From contig LVAN01000014.1 of the NCBI GenBank assembly GCA_001604045.1, positions 1-62,377 of the forward strand: a stretch of DNA of 62,377 nt, in the 5' to 3' direction. Both the position numbers and the translations under genes were made by a program. A model generated the notes under the pieces. That model did not search any database. It was given only the letters and a program-made list of their open reading frames with translations, and was not told the origin of the DNA. Each line of letters begins with the position of its first letter. Positions within the stretch are counted from its first letter, which is position 1. Below, one piece after another: positions 1 to 6,481 of the stretch. This DNA comes from Clostridiales bacterium Firm_08 (GTDB lineage Bacteria; Bacillota; Clostridia; Oscillospirales; QAKW01).

Positions 1-200
1 AGGCGTTTGCAAACGGCGAGCTTGCGGGCAAGTATCTCGGCTAAAAAGTTGCCGTTGCCGCAAGCCGGTTCTAAAAATCGGCTGTCAATACGGTCGCACT
101 CGTCCTTTACAAGATCGCACATCGCCTTGACCTCGCGCTCGGCGGTGAATACCTCGCCGTGGTCGGCTACTCTTTTTTTGGATTTGACCTGGTTTTTCAT
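1..200 (-). CDS. DNA methyltransferase, N-terminal part (runs off the window)
   Basis: Only the first 66 residues are present; the gene continues beyond the left edge. The translation begins MKNQVKSKKRVADHGEVFTA and contains EPACGNGNFLAEIL at about residues 45-58. That is the SAM-binding motif I (D/E-PACG-G-FL) of N6-adenine methyltransferases found in restriction-modification systems and mobile elements. The ATG is preceded by ACGAGG with good spacing, so the start is well supported. No promoter is visible in the current upstream sequence, which holds a hairpin (215-239) and then the terminator of the oppositely placed recombinase transcript. Its likely role is protection or epigenetic marking of the element. 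The target sequence and any partner nuclease cannot be seen here. Confidence 0.72.
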   Translation of the reverse strand, partial: MKNQVKSKKRVADHGEVFTAEREVKAMCDLVKDECDRIDSRFLEPACGNGNFLAEILARKLAVCKR

Positions 201-214
201 TCATTCCTCGTTTC

Positions 215-239
215 TTCGCAGAACATTTCCTTCTGCGAA
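215..239. repeat. left copy of inverted 25-bp hairpin repeat (IR-L)
   Basis: This 25-bp hairpin (9-bp stem TTCGCAGAA, loop of 7) is an exact reverse complement of positions 1741-1765. It sits directly in the leader of the methyltransferase gene. Read outward from the cassette it is not followed by a T-run, unlike the right copy. The two copies flank the recombinase and the EF-hand micro-gene. Confidence 0.8.
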
Positions 240-253
240 AAAAACATAAAAAA

Positions 254-297
254 TCCCGATCAGTAGAAGTGTTTCTACCAATCGGGACCATTTTTTT
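254..297. terminator. bidirectional terminator downstream of the recombinase gene
   Basis: A hairpin pairs TCCCGAT and GTAGAA arms with TTCTAC and ATCGGGA around a short loop. It has A residues on the left and a 7-T run on the right, so it can terminate on both strands. It would stop the recombinase transcript before the methyltransferase. Confidence 0.8.
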
Positions 298-302
298 GAC
301 GG

Positions 303-1373
303 CTAAAAATTTGATGCCGCTTTTAGCAAATTCATATTTTTTCGCTTTTGTTCCAGTGATGAATGAACATATTTATCAAGTGTAATTTTTACTGAAGCAT
401 GTCCTAATATTTCTGATAACGATTTAATCTCAAAACCCGCCTCAACACATCTTGTGGCAAATGTATGCCTCAGCGTGTGAAAGGTCGCTCCTTCAATTTT
501 GCAAGCACATAAATATTTGCTGAACTTTTGTTGTAACAACCGTGGCTCAACCGGTGTTCCGTTTCTTGTTTTCAAAACCGAGCCCATACTCCTATACTTA
601 GCTATAATTGCAGCAAAAAAATCCGGTACAGGAATCTTTCTGATCGAAGAATCTGTTTTTGGCTTTTCAATTATTATTTTACTGCCGTTTGGCGTACTGA
701 TACGGTGCATAGTTTTATTTATGGTTAATACCCCGGTGTCAATATCTTTCCAATTCAAAGCGCATAGCTCACCGATTCTTACACCGGTATATAGTGCTAA
801 AAGTACCCCAAATTTATAAACATCAATATCATTATATAAAAAGTTTTCAAGTCGTTGCTGTTCGTCTTTTGTCAAAACTCGCATTTCGTTCTTATATTCT
901 CTCATCATTTTATATTGCGGCTTAGTGATGCCGTATTCTTTTTCGGCAAAAGAGAATATTTCACCTAAAACTATCAGTATTTCATTAACGGTTCCGGGTG
1001 ACAAGCATTTAAGTTTTTGATTTGCAAAGTCATTGATTCTTTGCCCGGATATCTGTTTCGCAAAAAAATTGCCGAGAATGGGAACAATGTGATTCTTAAT
1101 AATTCCCTCATATTTTTGAAAAGTCAAAATCTTAACTGATTTTTCGATGGATTTCAGCCAAATATTTGACAACTCGGAAACTGTCAAATTGCATGTTACG
1201 GTTTTATCATCTTTTTTCGATATATAATAATGTTGTTTTTCTTTGGCTTCAAAGTAAGTTTTAGCATAAACAGAACCGTATTTCTTTTTGCCGTCAGGTA
1301 AAATCTCTTTTACATATCTTGCTTCCCATCTGCCGTCTTTGCGTTTGTAAATATTAGCACCTCTTTTTGGCAT
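303..1373 (-). CDS. tyrosine recombinase / integrase (first copy)
   Basis: A 356-residue phage-type integrase. The N-terminus (KRGANIYKRKDGRWEARYVK) is an AP2-like arm-binding domain, followed by a SAM-like core-binding domain at about 60-150 and a catalytic domain. Catalytic residues are visible: Arg in GVRIGELC near 195, HTLRHTFATR near 301, the second His in ILGHAS, and Tyr in LDKYVHSS near 334. I chose the ATG with AAAGGAG nine bases upstream; a TTG nine bases further out abuts the ribosome binding site and is unlikely. The gene is very AT-rich, more so than the second integrase, which suggests separate acquisition. It lies between two inverted 25-bp repeats and has no adjacent excisionase. 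It may belong to a nested element, or act as an inversion enzyme for that segment. Confidence 0.92.
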   Translation of the reverse strand: MPKRGANIYKRKDGRWEARYVKEILPDGKKKYGSVYAKTYFEAKEKQHYYISKKDDKTVTCNLTVSELSNIWLKSIEKSVKILTFQKYEGIIKNHIVPILGNFFAKQISGQRINDFANQKLKCLSPGTVNEILIVLGEIFSFAEKEYGITKPQYKMMREYKNEMRVLTKDEQQRLENFLYNDIDVYKFGVLLALYTGVRIGELCALNWKDIDTGVLTINKTMHRISTPNGSKIIIEKPKTDSSIRKIPVPDFFAAIIAKYRSMGSVLKTRNGTPVEPRLLQQKFSKYLCACKIEGATFHTLRHTFATRCVEAGFEIKSLSEILGHASVKITLDKYVHSSLEQKRKNMNLLKAASNF

Positions 1374-1446
1374 ATTGATCAACTCCTTTCGATTATTTTA
1401 CTTGACCAGAAATATGACGGCAAAAAGTTTTAGTAAAGGGATGATT

Positions 1447-1470
1447 TTGGGACAGTGAGTCGTTTATAAT
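1447..1470 (+). promoter_or_regulatory. element-specific promoter motif TTGGGACA-N10-TATAAT
   Basis: A perfect -10 TATAAT is preceded at exactly 10 bases by TTGGGACA, with no standard -35 at 17 bases. The same arrangement is found upstream of the helix-turn-helix gene at 1838-1861. It drives the 58-aa EF-hand gene. The short spacing suggests an activator-dependent promoter. Confidence 0.6.
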
Positions 1471-1499
1471 ATAAAAAACAACTTTTTGGAGGTATTTAT

Positions 1500-1676
1500 A
1501 TGTTTGGGATTTTTGGTGATTTATTCGATTTTAATAATGACGGCAAACTCGATTTTACAGAGCAAGCAATGGAAATCGCCGCACTGCATCAGATGATTGA
1601 TAGAGATAAAAACAGCGATGACACCTTATCCATTGAAGATATAGATAACTTTGATTTATTAGATGAGGACTACTAA
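1500..1676 (+). CDS. 58-aa EF-hand micro-protein (element copy)
   Basis: A small acidic protein starting MFGIFGDLF and carrying a canonical EF-hand loop, DFNNDGKLDFTE: ligands at positions 1, 3, 5 and 12, Gly at 6, hydrophobic residue at 8. A second, degenerate acidic stretch (EDIDNFDLLDED) closes the protein. GGAGG lies upstream with good spacing, and a promoter and a terminator hairpin bracket the gene, so it is very likely expressed. It is clearly homologous to the 57-aa protein at 42195-42368, which shares the GIFGDLFD start and the loop. No signal peptide or membrane segment is present, so it should be cytoplasmic. Calcium binding is predicted from the loop only. The biological role is unknown. 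Confidence 0.8.
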   Translation: MFGIFGDLFDFNNDGKLDFTEQAMEIAALHQMIDRDKNSDDTLSIEDIDNFDLLDEDY

Positions 1677-1740
1677 TTAGGCATTTACATCTTTTCTCGA
1701 CTATGGTATACTATCAAATGGTATATTATGTGATTTTGTA

Positions 1741-1772
1741 TTCGCAGAAGGAAATGTTCTGCGAATTTTATT
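1741..1772 (+). repeat. right copy of inverted 25-bp hairpin repeat (IR-R), acting as terminator
   Basis: Positions 1741-1765 are the exact reverse complement of 215-239. Here the hairpin is followed by TTTTATTTT outside the repeat, giving a rho-independent terminator for the EF-hand transcript. The left copy lacks that T-run. Confidence 0.8.
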
Positions 1773-1837
1773 TTAATAATTATATTGCGTTGATCCTTTT
1801 TCATAAAATGTGCGATTTTTGCTTTAATGGGATTTTA

Positions 1838-1861
1838 TTGGGACACTCATTATGTTAAAAT
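1838..1861 (+). promoter_or_regulatory. second TTGGGACA-N10-TAAAAT promoter
   Basis: It has the same architecture as the promoter at 1447-1470, with a GATTTT stretch just upstream in both cases. It lies about 30 bases before the start of the helix-turn-helix gene and may be autoregulated. Confidence 0.55.
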
Positions 1862-1891
1862 ATAGCCATAAGACGCAAGGAGGATAGTTTT

Positions 1892-2791
1892 ATGGCAGAA
1901 AAGATTGAATTGACAAAAGAACAATTGACCGAATTGACCGAGTATTTCAAAGAAAACGATTTCACTAAAAATATGATGCTTGACCGGAAGTATGATCTGA
2001 AACTTGAAGAATCAAAGGTCTTTATAAAGGCAAAAGAATTTTTCGGTAAGTATTGGCTTGGCAATTTAAGGTCGCTCGGCGTAAAGCGGACTATGAAAAA
2101 CTTTTCAAAAGATTATCCCGTCAATTTCCTCGAAAACGCGGACGCCGATTATATCGCTCAAAGTGTGGCAGAGATTTATTCCGATCCTGAGAAACTCAAT
2201 GATGCGATTGACGCTATGTTCGTAATATATAAAGAACCGATTGAAAAAGGTCTTATCGGATATGCCGCTCAACTCGGCAAGGATGTTGACGATTTGACCG
2301 ATGACGAAATATGTTATGTTGTAGAAAAGGTGGCGGAGATTGCTGGCGAAGTCGGCACAAACGTTATTATGCAAGGTCAGCAGGTGCCGAAACTTTTCGG
2401 TGTTTCAACAAAAATTCCGCAGCACGAGGATTTTTCAGGCAAACTGTCCGCCGACAAAATCAACTTCCATAAAAAATGGACTCACTCCGATACTAAACTC
2501 GGAGCACCGCTCTTTTTCAGCGAGTTATCTGAAAACGAATCAACTGACATTGAAGGGGCAAGAAATTTCTTCGGAAGCAATCCCGGTATGGAAATAAAGT
2601 ATAATTTTTTCCGTGATGAATATGCAAAGACATTGGACGGAATTGACAGAGAAATATATTACTTATCTGAGCAAGGATACAAGAAAAAAGAAATTGCCGA
2701 AAAACTCGGATACAAAAACCACTCCGCCGTTTCAAAGCGGATGAAAAAGATAAATAAAGATTTTCAGGAATTCTTAGGTTTCAAACAATAA
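1892..2791 (+). CDS. hypothetical protein with C-terminal helix-turn-helix
   Basis: A 299-residue charged, soluble protein with no family I recognise over most of its length. The last 45 residues (REIYYLSEQGYKKKEIAEKL, then a YKNHSAVSKRM recognition-helix-like segment) resemble a sigma-70 region 4 or LuxR-type HTH. The middle (about 75-165) is acidic and predicted helical. An AGGAGG-type site precedes the ATG, and a clear terminator follows. It sits at the regulatory end of the mobile element and is transcribed toward the mobilisation genes. By position it may be the element's transcriptional regulator acting at the two TTGGGACA promoters, but that is inference. Confidence 0.75.
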   Translation: MAEKIELTKEQLTELTEYFKENDFTKNMMLDRKYDLKLEESKVFIKAKEFFGKYWLGNLRSLGVKRTMKNFSKDYPVNFLENADADYIAQSVAEIYSDPEKLNDAIDAMFVIYKEPIEKGLIGYAAQLGKDVDDLTDDEICYVVEKVAEIAGEVGTNVIMQGQQVPKLFGVSTKIPQHEDFSGKLSADKINFHKKWTHSDTKLGAPLFFSELSENESTDIEGARNFFGSNPGMEIKYNFFRDEYAKTLDGIDREIYYLSEQGYKKKEIAEKLGYKNHSAVSKRMKKINKDFQEFLGFKQ

Positions 2792-2797
2792 TTTTTT

Positions 2798-2838
2798 AAG
2801 CCGATTGGACATAAAAATCCAACCGGCTTATTTTTTTA
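2798..2838 (+). terminator. terminator of the helix-turn-helix gene
   Basis: A 12-base arm (AAGCCGATTGGA) pairs with TCCAACCGGCTT across an 8-base loop, with one mismatch, followed by ATTTTTTT. Confidence 0.85.
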
Positions 2839-3055
2839 CCAAAAATGAAATGTGAATACTGCTACCAATTTTTCGCCAGCTATATGCCGGCATTTTTTTG
2901 TGCCTTGAAAACATTTTTGAGGAAAAATAAAAAATTTTTAAATTTGTTGGAACATTTTTGCTTTTTAACCTTGTACTGTATATGAAGGGGGAAAGTGTAT
3001 TTAAAAATATTTTTTAAAAGCCCAATAAAAATTATGAAAAGGGAAAATTATTTTC

Positions 3056-3229
3056 TTACACATCAATTCCATCACTCGATTTTACAAATGAAATATATTC
3101 TTCCATAGTGATTTCTTTTTTGAGCAGTTTACGACATAATTCTTTGGCAGCGTCGTCAATAATATATCCTTCCATCTCTGTTGAGAATACGGCATTATTG
3201 ATTGCTTTTTCTATTTGCTTTTCACTCAT
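3056..3229 (-). CDS. VbhA-like antitoxin (Fic inhibitor family), orphan
   Basis: A 57-residue protein beginning MSEKQIEKAINNAVFSTEME. It matches the VbhA antitoxin pattern: a first helix with a small-residue/S-x-x-x-E-G inhibitory-helix region (FSTEMEG), then a helix ending KKEITMEEYISF. VbhA-type proteins block Fic AMP-transferase toxins through the S/T-xxx-E-G helix. I chose the second ATG because AAAGGA lies about nine bases upstream; the upstream in-frame ATG has no ribosome binding site. A TTGTAG-17-TATAAT promoter precedes it. No Fic-domain gene is visible in the window, so it is either an orphan (anti-toxin defence) or its partner was lost. Confidence 0.7.
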   Translation of the reverse strand: MSEKQIEKAINNAVFSTEMEGYIIDDAAKELCRKLLKKEITMEEYISFVKSSDGIDV

Positions 3230-3258
3230 ATGGAATATTCCTTTCATTGTTTGAAATT

Positions 3259-3287
3259 ATTATACCATAATTTGTTTTGTTCTACAA
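3259..3287 (-). promoter_or_regulatory. promoter of the antitoxin gene
   Basis: On the minus strand: -35 TTGTAG, 17-base spacer, -10 TATAAT. It lies about 30 bases before the chosen start. Confidence 0.7.
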
Positions 3288-3469
3288 TTTTTTTGTTACT
3301 AAACAACTACTACCATTTTTTATGTTGCAGGTTTAATACGATTATCTGAATAAAAAATACCAGTACCAATTTTTAATTAAAGTTTTATATTCTTTTGCAT
3401 TTACTAACTGGTCAAAATGTCCACTTAGTAAACTGAATCAAACGATATTTTTAAGATTAGTTTTTGCTC

Positions 3470-3502
3470 TTCCCCTGTGGGTCGTTTTGACCCACAGGGG
3501 AA
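3470..3502. terminator. strong orphan hairpin
   Basis: A perfect 14-bp stem (TTCCCCTGTGGGTC with its complement) closes a 5-base loop and is followed by TCTTTTATT. It does not follow any gene directly. It separates the antitoxin region from the transfer region, and could insulate the mobilisation operon or mark a structured part of the origin region. Confidence 0.7.
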
Positions 3503-3536
3503 TCTTTTATTGTGAAGATTTTGGTTAATCAATCAT

Positions 3537-3557
3537 TTTCGGAAACCGTTTCCGAAA
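3537..3557. promoter_or_regulatory. 21-nt palindrome, probable operator
   Basis: TTTCGGAAAC, one central base, GTTTCCGAAA: a perfect odd-length palindrome upstream of the transfer genes. Its half-site CGGAAAC also appears in the long palindrome at 50445-50479. It is likely a binding site for a dimeric regulator. Confidence 0.5.
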
Positions 3558-3734
3558 TTCAAAAGTGCAAAGACAAGCTACAAAAGTACTGCTACAACTG
3601 CTACCAAAGATGTAAAGACGGCTGATGAAAATCAGTCATTTTTATATATAAAAACAAGAAAGGAGCTGATGCCTATGAGGGTATCCAAAGACTAATGGGA
3701 CGACTTAAAGAAATAGTTTGTCCTATAGTTTAGC

Positions 3735-3825
3735 AAGCAGGGACTTTGTGTGCCACGCAAGTCCCGTCACAGCCGCTAATACGGCTGAATCTTTGAGGGC
3801 TTAACGCCCCCAAACCCCCGTGGAA
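3735..3825 (+). other. probable origin of transfer (oriT)
   Basis: This non-coding stretch immediately before mobC contains stacked inverted repeats: GGGACTT/AAGTCCC, CAGCCG/CGGCTG around CTAATA, and GGGC/GCCC. It is followed by a C-rich run (CGCCCCCAAACCCCC). Such a layout just upstream of a MobC-relaxase pair is typical of oriT in clostridial mobilisable elements. The exact nick site cannot be fixed from sequence alone. Short reading frames with a good ribosome binding site around 3675-3740 (8 and 12 codons) may be leader peptides or chance. Confidence 0.5.
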
Positions 3826-3841
3826 AAGGAGTGATGTGTAT

Positions 3842-4165
3842 ATGGGGAAAGACACAAGAATCGCTTTTCGCTTGTCACAGAAGGAAAAGCAAATCATTAC
3901 GGCAAAGGCAAAGAAATGCGGTATCTCAAGAACTGAATATGTTAAGCAAAGAGCATTGGGTTATGAACCGAGAGCGGTTCCGCCTGACGCTCTTTTTCTT
4001 TTGCTCGAAAGGATCGGCGAGTTAGATGAGAAAAGCACCTCACCTGAACTGGACGCTCAAATCGGCAAGTTGCTGTCCGACATCGCAAGCACTTTGCTAT
4101 TGCCCGGAAAGGACGGTGATTCACTATTGCAGTTACAGGATTCTGGCCGGTCTACGGAAACCTGA
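3842..4165 (+). CDS. MobC-like relaxosome accessory protein
   Basis: A 107-residue protein. The first 50 residues (TRIAFRLSQKEKQIITAKAK, then CGISRTEYVKQRALGYE) match the ribbon-helix-helix relaxosome component of the MobC / plasmid mobilisation family. These proteins bind oriT and help the relaxase open the strand. The C-terminal half is a short amphipathic region. I chose ATG because AAGGAG lies ten bases upstream; a GTG six bases earlier is too close. Its 3' end overlaps the relaxase start, indicating translational coupling. Confidence 0.82.
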   Translation: MGKDTRIAFRLSQKEKQIITAKAKKCGISRTEYVKQRALGYEPRAVPPDALFLLLERIGELDEKSTSPELDAQIGKLLSDIASTLLLPGKDGDSLLQLQDSGRSTET

Positions 4166-5505
4166 AAGCCACGCTCGAGTATGCCGACAACCCGGACAAA
4201 ACCATACCGCGGGAATATCTTGACGATGATTTGTATTCTGCTCTTCGTTATGCTGAAAACGACGACAAAACAGATAAGCAAATGTTTGTTGCCGGTATCA
4301 ACTGCTCAAAGCAAAACGCCTATGCCGAAATGGTTTCGGTTCAGAGGCGGTTCGGCATGAAAGGTAAAGTTGTTGCTTATCACGGCATACAAAGTTTTAA
4401 GCCGGGCGAGGTTACACCACTTGAAGCGTTTGAAATCGGCAAAGAAACCGCACGTCGTATGTGGGGAGATAAATACCAGGTTCTTGTTACCGTTCACCTA
4501 AACACACAATCAACCCATTGCCACTTCATCGTAAATCCCTGCTCGTTCAAAGACGGTCAAAAGTTCAAAAATAAAATCGGTGACCATTTAGAACTCCGCA
4601 AGGTATCCGATGAAGTCTGCCGTGAATACGGTAAGTCGGTTTTAGAAAACAGTAACTTTTACTCAAAGGGCAAAAAGAAAGAATATTGGGTTCGGCATAA
4701 CGGACAAATGACTCATAGTGATATGATTAAAGAGGATGTTGAATACGCTTTGCAGTTTTCCGAGTCGACCGATGATGTATATAGATATCTTAAATCTATC
4801 GGCTACACAATAAATGACGACAGAAAACATCTTACGATTATGGCAATCGGTTGGCGAAGACCTGTGCGTATGGACACTCTCGGCTTTACAAGAGAATACC
4901 TTAATAAGCGGCTTAACGAAAACTATAATGATCCCGACATTTCATATTTCAAACGAAGGTATCCGCCCTATAAGCCGAAAGCGTTTCCGCTCTTATACGA
5001 GATGGAAGAGTTGAAGTTTACTATTGAACACAGCCACAGTATCGGCAAGATTTATGTTGCACTATTATTTCTCGTCATCATAATCACCTTTGAGTTATTG
5101 CACGAAATTAAAGAGGAAATGTTACTGTCCGTACAACTGCGGCACGAGGAGCGAGATCTGAAACAGTATATCAGCGACTATCATTTTATGCGTAACAACG
5201 ACATTGAAACACTTGAAGACCTATATAACGATGTCCAAAGAACAAAAACAGAAATATCCAAATTAGAGCAACAGCGTATAAAATCAGACAACAAGCGTCG
5301 TCGGGCTAAAACTCCCGGCGACATTAACATTTATAAAGAAAAACGCAAGGAAATCACAAAACAAATTACACCCCTGCGAAAACGGCTCAAACAGGCGGAA
5401 AAGATTTGGAATAAATCACCGCATTTGTTAGAGCTTGTTAAGCAGGAACAATCGCTTGAGATACAAGCAAAACAAAAAATTAAAATGAAAGAATGGAGTA
5501 GATAG
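4126..5505 (+). CDS. MobP-type relaxase / mobilisation nuclease, apparent ATT start
   Basis: A relaxase nicks oriT through a tyrosine and pilots the strand into a recipient. The region FWPVYGNLKATLEYADNPDKT carries the conserved N-terminal Tyr motif, and HLNTQSTHCHFIVNP (about 120-135) is the metal-binding histidine motif. FKPGEVTPLEAFEIG is also conserved. The conserved N-terminus lies upstream of the first in-frame ATG (4231). The frame is open only from a TGA at 4117, and the position where relatives have Met is ATT (4126), preceded by AAGGACGGTGA. I therefore call 459 residues from ATT; starting at 4231 would remove the catalytic Tyr region. A hydrophobic helix (IYVALLFLVIIITFELL) follows the nuclease domain, then a coiled coil. 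The start overlaps mobC and the stop is six bases before parB. Confidence 0.85.
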   Translation: MAVTGFWPVYGNLKATLEYADNPDKTIPREYLDDDLYSALRYAENDDKTDKQMFVAGINCSKQNAYAEMVSVQRRFGMKGKVVAYHGIQSFKPGEVTPLEAFEIGKETARRMWGDKYQVLVTVHLNTQSTHCHFIVNPCSFKDGQKFKNKIGDHLELRKVSDEVCREYGKSVLENSNFYSKGKKKEYWVRHNGQMTHSDMIKEDVEYALQFSESTDDVYRYLKSIGYTINDDRKHLTIMAIGWRRPVRMDTLGFTREYLNKRLNENYNDPDISYFKRRYPPYKPKAFPLLYEMEELKFTIEHSHSIGKIYVALLFLVIIITFELLHEIKEEMLLSVQLRHEERDLKQYISDYHFMRNNDIETLEDLYNDVQRTKTEISKLEQQRIKSDNKRRRAKTPGDINIYKEKRKEITKQITPLRKRLKQAEKIWNKSPHLLELVKQEQSLEIQAKQKIKMKEWSR

Positions 5506-5510
5506 AATTT

Positions 5511-6467
5511 ATGAAAAAAGAAACAAATAAATCTACCGTAAAAACGGTAAATAAAAAATCAACACCGGAGGAAATAAACAGTTTTCTCGATATGGCAATG
5601 GCAAAGGAACCGGCTGAAAAGAAACAAAAGCCGAAACTGGCAAATATCAAGATTGAAAAGTTAAAACCATTTGAAGGTCATCCTTACAAGATAGTCGATG
5701 ACGAATCAATGGAGGAACTAAAAAGCAGTATCGCAGAGAAAGGACTGTTAAACCGAATAATTGTCCGACCGATTGAAAACACAGACGAATACGAAATAAT
5801 CTCCGGTCACAGGAGAGTGCACGCCGCCGAGCTTCTTGGAATAAAAGAAGTCCCGGCGGTTGTTTATTTCATCGACCGTGACGAGGCGACCGTTTTAATG
5901 GTCGATTCAAACTGTCAGCGTGAGAGTTTGTCCCCTATGGAAAAGGCAAAGGCATATAAGATGAAATTCGACGCACTTTCCCATCAGGGCAAAGCAACTT
6001 CGGACCAAGTTGGTCCGAAGTTGACAGTTGAGCAAATATCCGACAATGACAGCCCGTCGCAGGTGAAACGCCTTATTCGTTTAACCCATCTTGTCCCCGA
6101 ACTGCAACAGTTTGTAGATGAAGGCAGGATGAAAGTGTCTCCCGCAGTAGAGATTTCGTTTCTTGACGAGGAACTGCAAAGGGATATAGTTGACCGAATT
6201 GACGAAACCGAAATCTTTCCGTCTCACGCACAGGCGAGGCGTATGAAACAACTCGCCGCCGAAGGCAGTCTTGACTATGATTCAATCAACGAAATAATGT
6301 CCGAACTAAAACCTAATCAGGTTGAAAAGTTAAAGATTCCGGTTGATAGCATAAGGCAGTATGCCCCGAGAGGTTCAACGCCGAAAGATATGGAAAACCT
6401 TCTTATCCGTCTTGCAAAAGAAAACTACGAACGCCAGTGCCGTCTCCGTGACGACGGTGCGAGATAA
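5511..6467 (+). CDS. parB: ParB/Spo0J-family protein of the mobile element
   Basis: 318 residues. The central ParB N-terminal nuclease-like fold includes the arginine patch GHRRVHAAELLG near 102-113, preceded by IRPIENTDEYEIISG-type sequence and followed by NCQRESLSPMEKAKAYKMK. A HTH domain at about 170-205 (EQISDNDSPSQVKRLIRLTH) follows. In chromosomes and plasmids, ParB binds parS and loads partition complexes. In mobilisable elements such proteins aid stability or regulate transfer. It is tightly spaced after the relaxase. A perfect 27-nt palindrome lies inside the coding sequence just before the HTH. A ParA partner is not present in the window. Confidence 0.88.
   Translation: MKKETNKSTVKTVNKKSTPEEINSFLDMAMAKEPAEKKQKPKLANIKIEKLKPFEGHPYKIVDDESMEELKSSIAEKGLLNRIIVRPIENTDEYEIISGHRRVHAAELLGIKEVPAVVYFIDRDEATVLMVDSNCQRESLSPMEKAKAYKMKFDALSHQGKATSDQVGPKLTVEQISDNDSPSQVKRLIRLTHLVPELQQFVDEGRMKVSPAVEISFLDEELQRDIVDRIDETEIFPSHAQARRMKQLAAEGSLDYDSINEIMSELKPNQVEKLKIPVDSIRQYAPRGSTPKDMENLLIRLAKENYERQCRLRDDGAR
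5996..6022. repeat. 27-nt perfect palindrome inside parB
   Basis: AACTTCGGACCAA, one central G, then the exact 13-base complement. It encodes the ATSDQVGPKL segment between the two domains of ParB. Thirteen matching pairs are not expected by chance in coding DNA. It could be a parS-like site or an RNA hairpin regulating translation. Confidence 0.7.
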
Positions 6468-6481
6468 GGGGGTGGCAGAAC

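Larger units (their letters stand above)
2861..3609. repeat. scattered CTACCA(A)TTTTT-type repeats around the antitoxin gene
   Basis: Related short motifs occur at 2861-2873 (GCTACCAATTTTT), 3309-3320 (ACTACCATTTTTT), 3361-3374 (CAGTACCAATTTTT) and, in a tandem variant, 3588-3609 (CTGCTACAACTGCTACC). They lie in AT-rich non-coding DNA on either side of the antitoxin gene. They could be binding sites for an element protein (relaxosome, ParB or replication factor). The rest of 2839-3055 shows nothing else that I can support. Confidence 0.4.

Noticed and set aside
3675-3740. Two very short frames (8 and 12 codons) after a good ribosome binding site before oriT
   Set aside because: Too short to support as genes; noted only as possible leader peptides.
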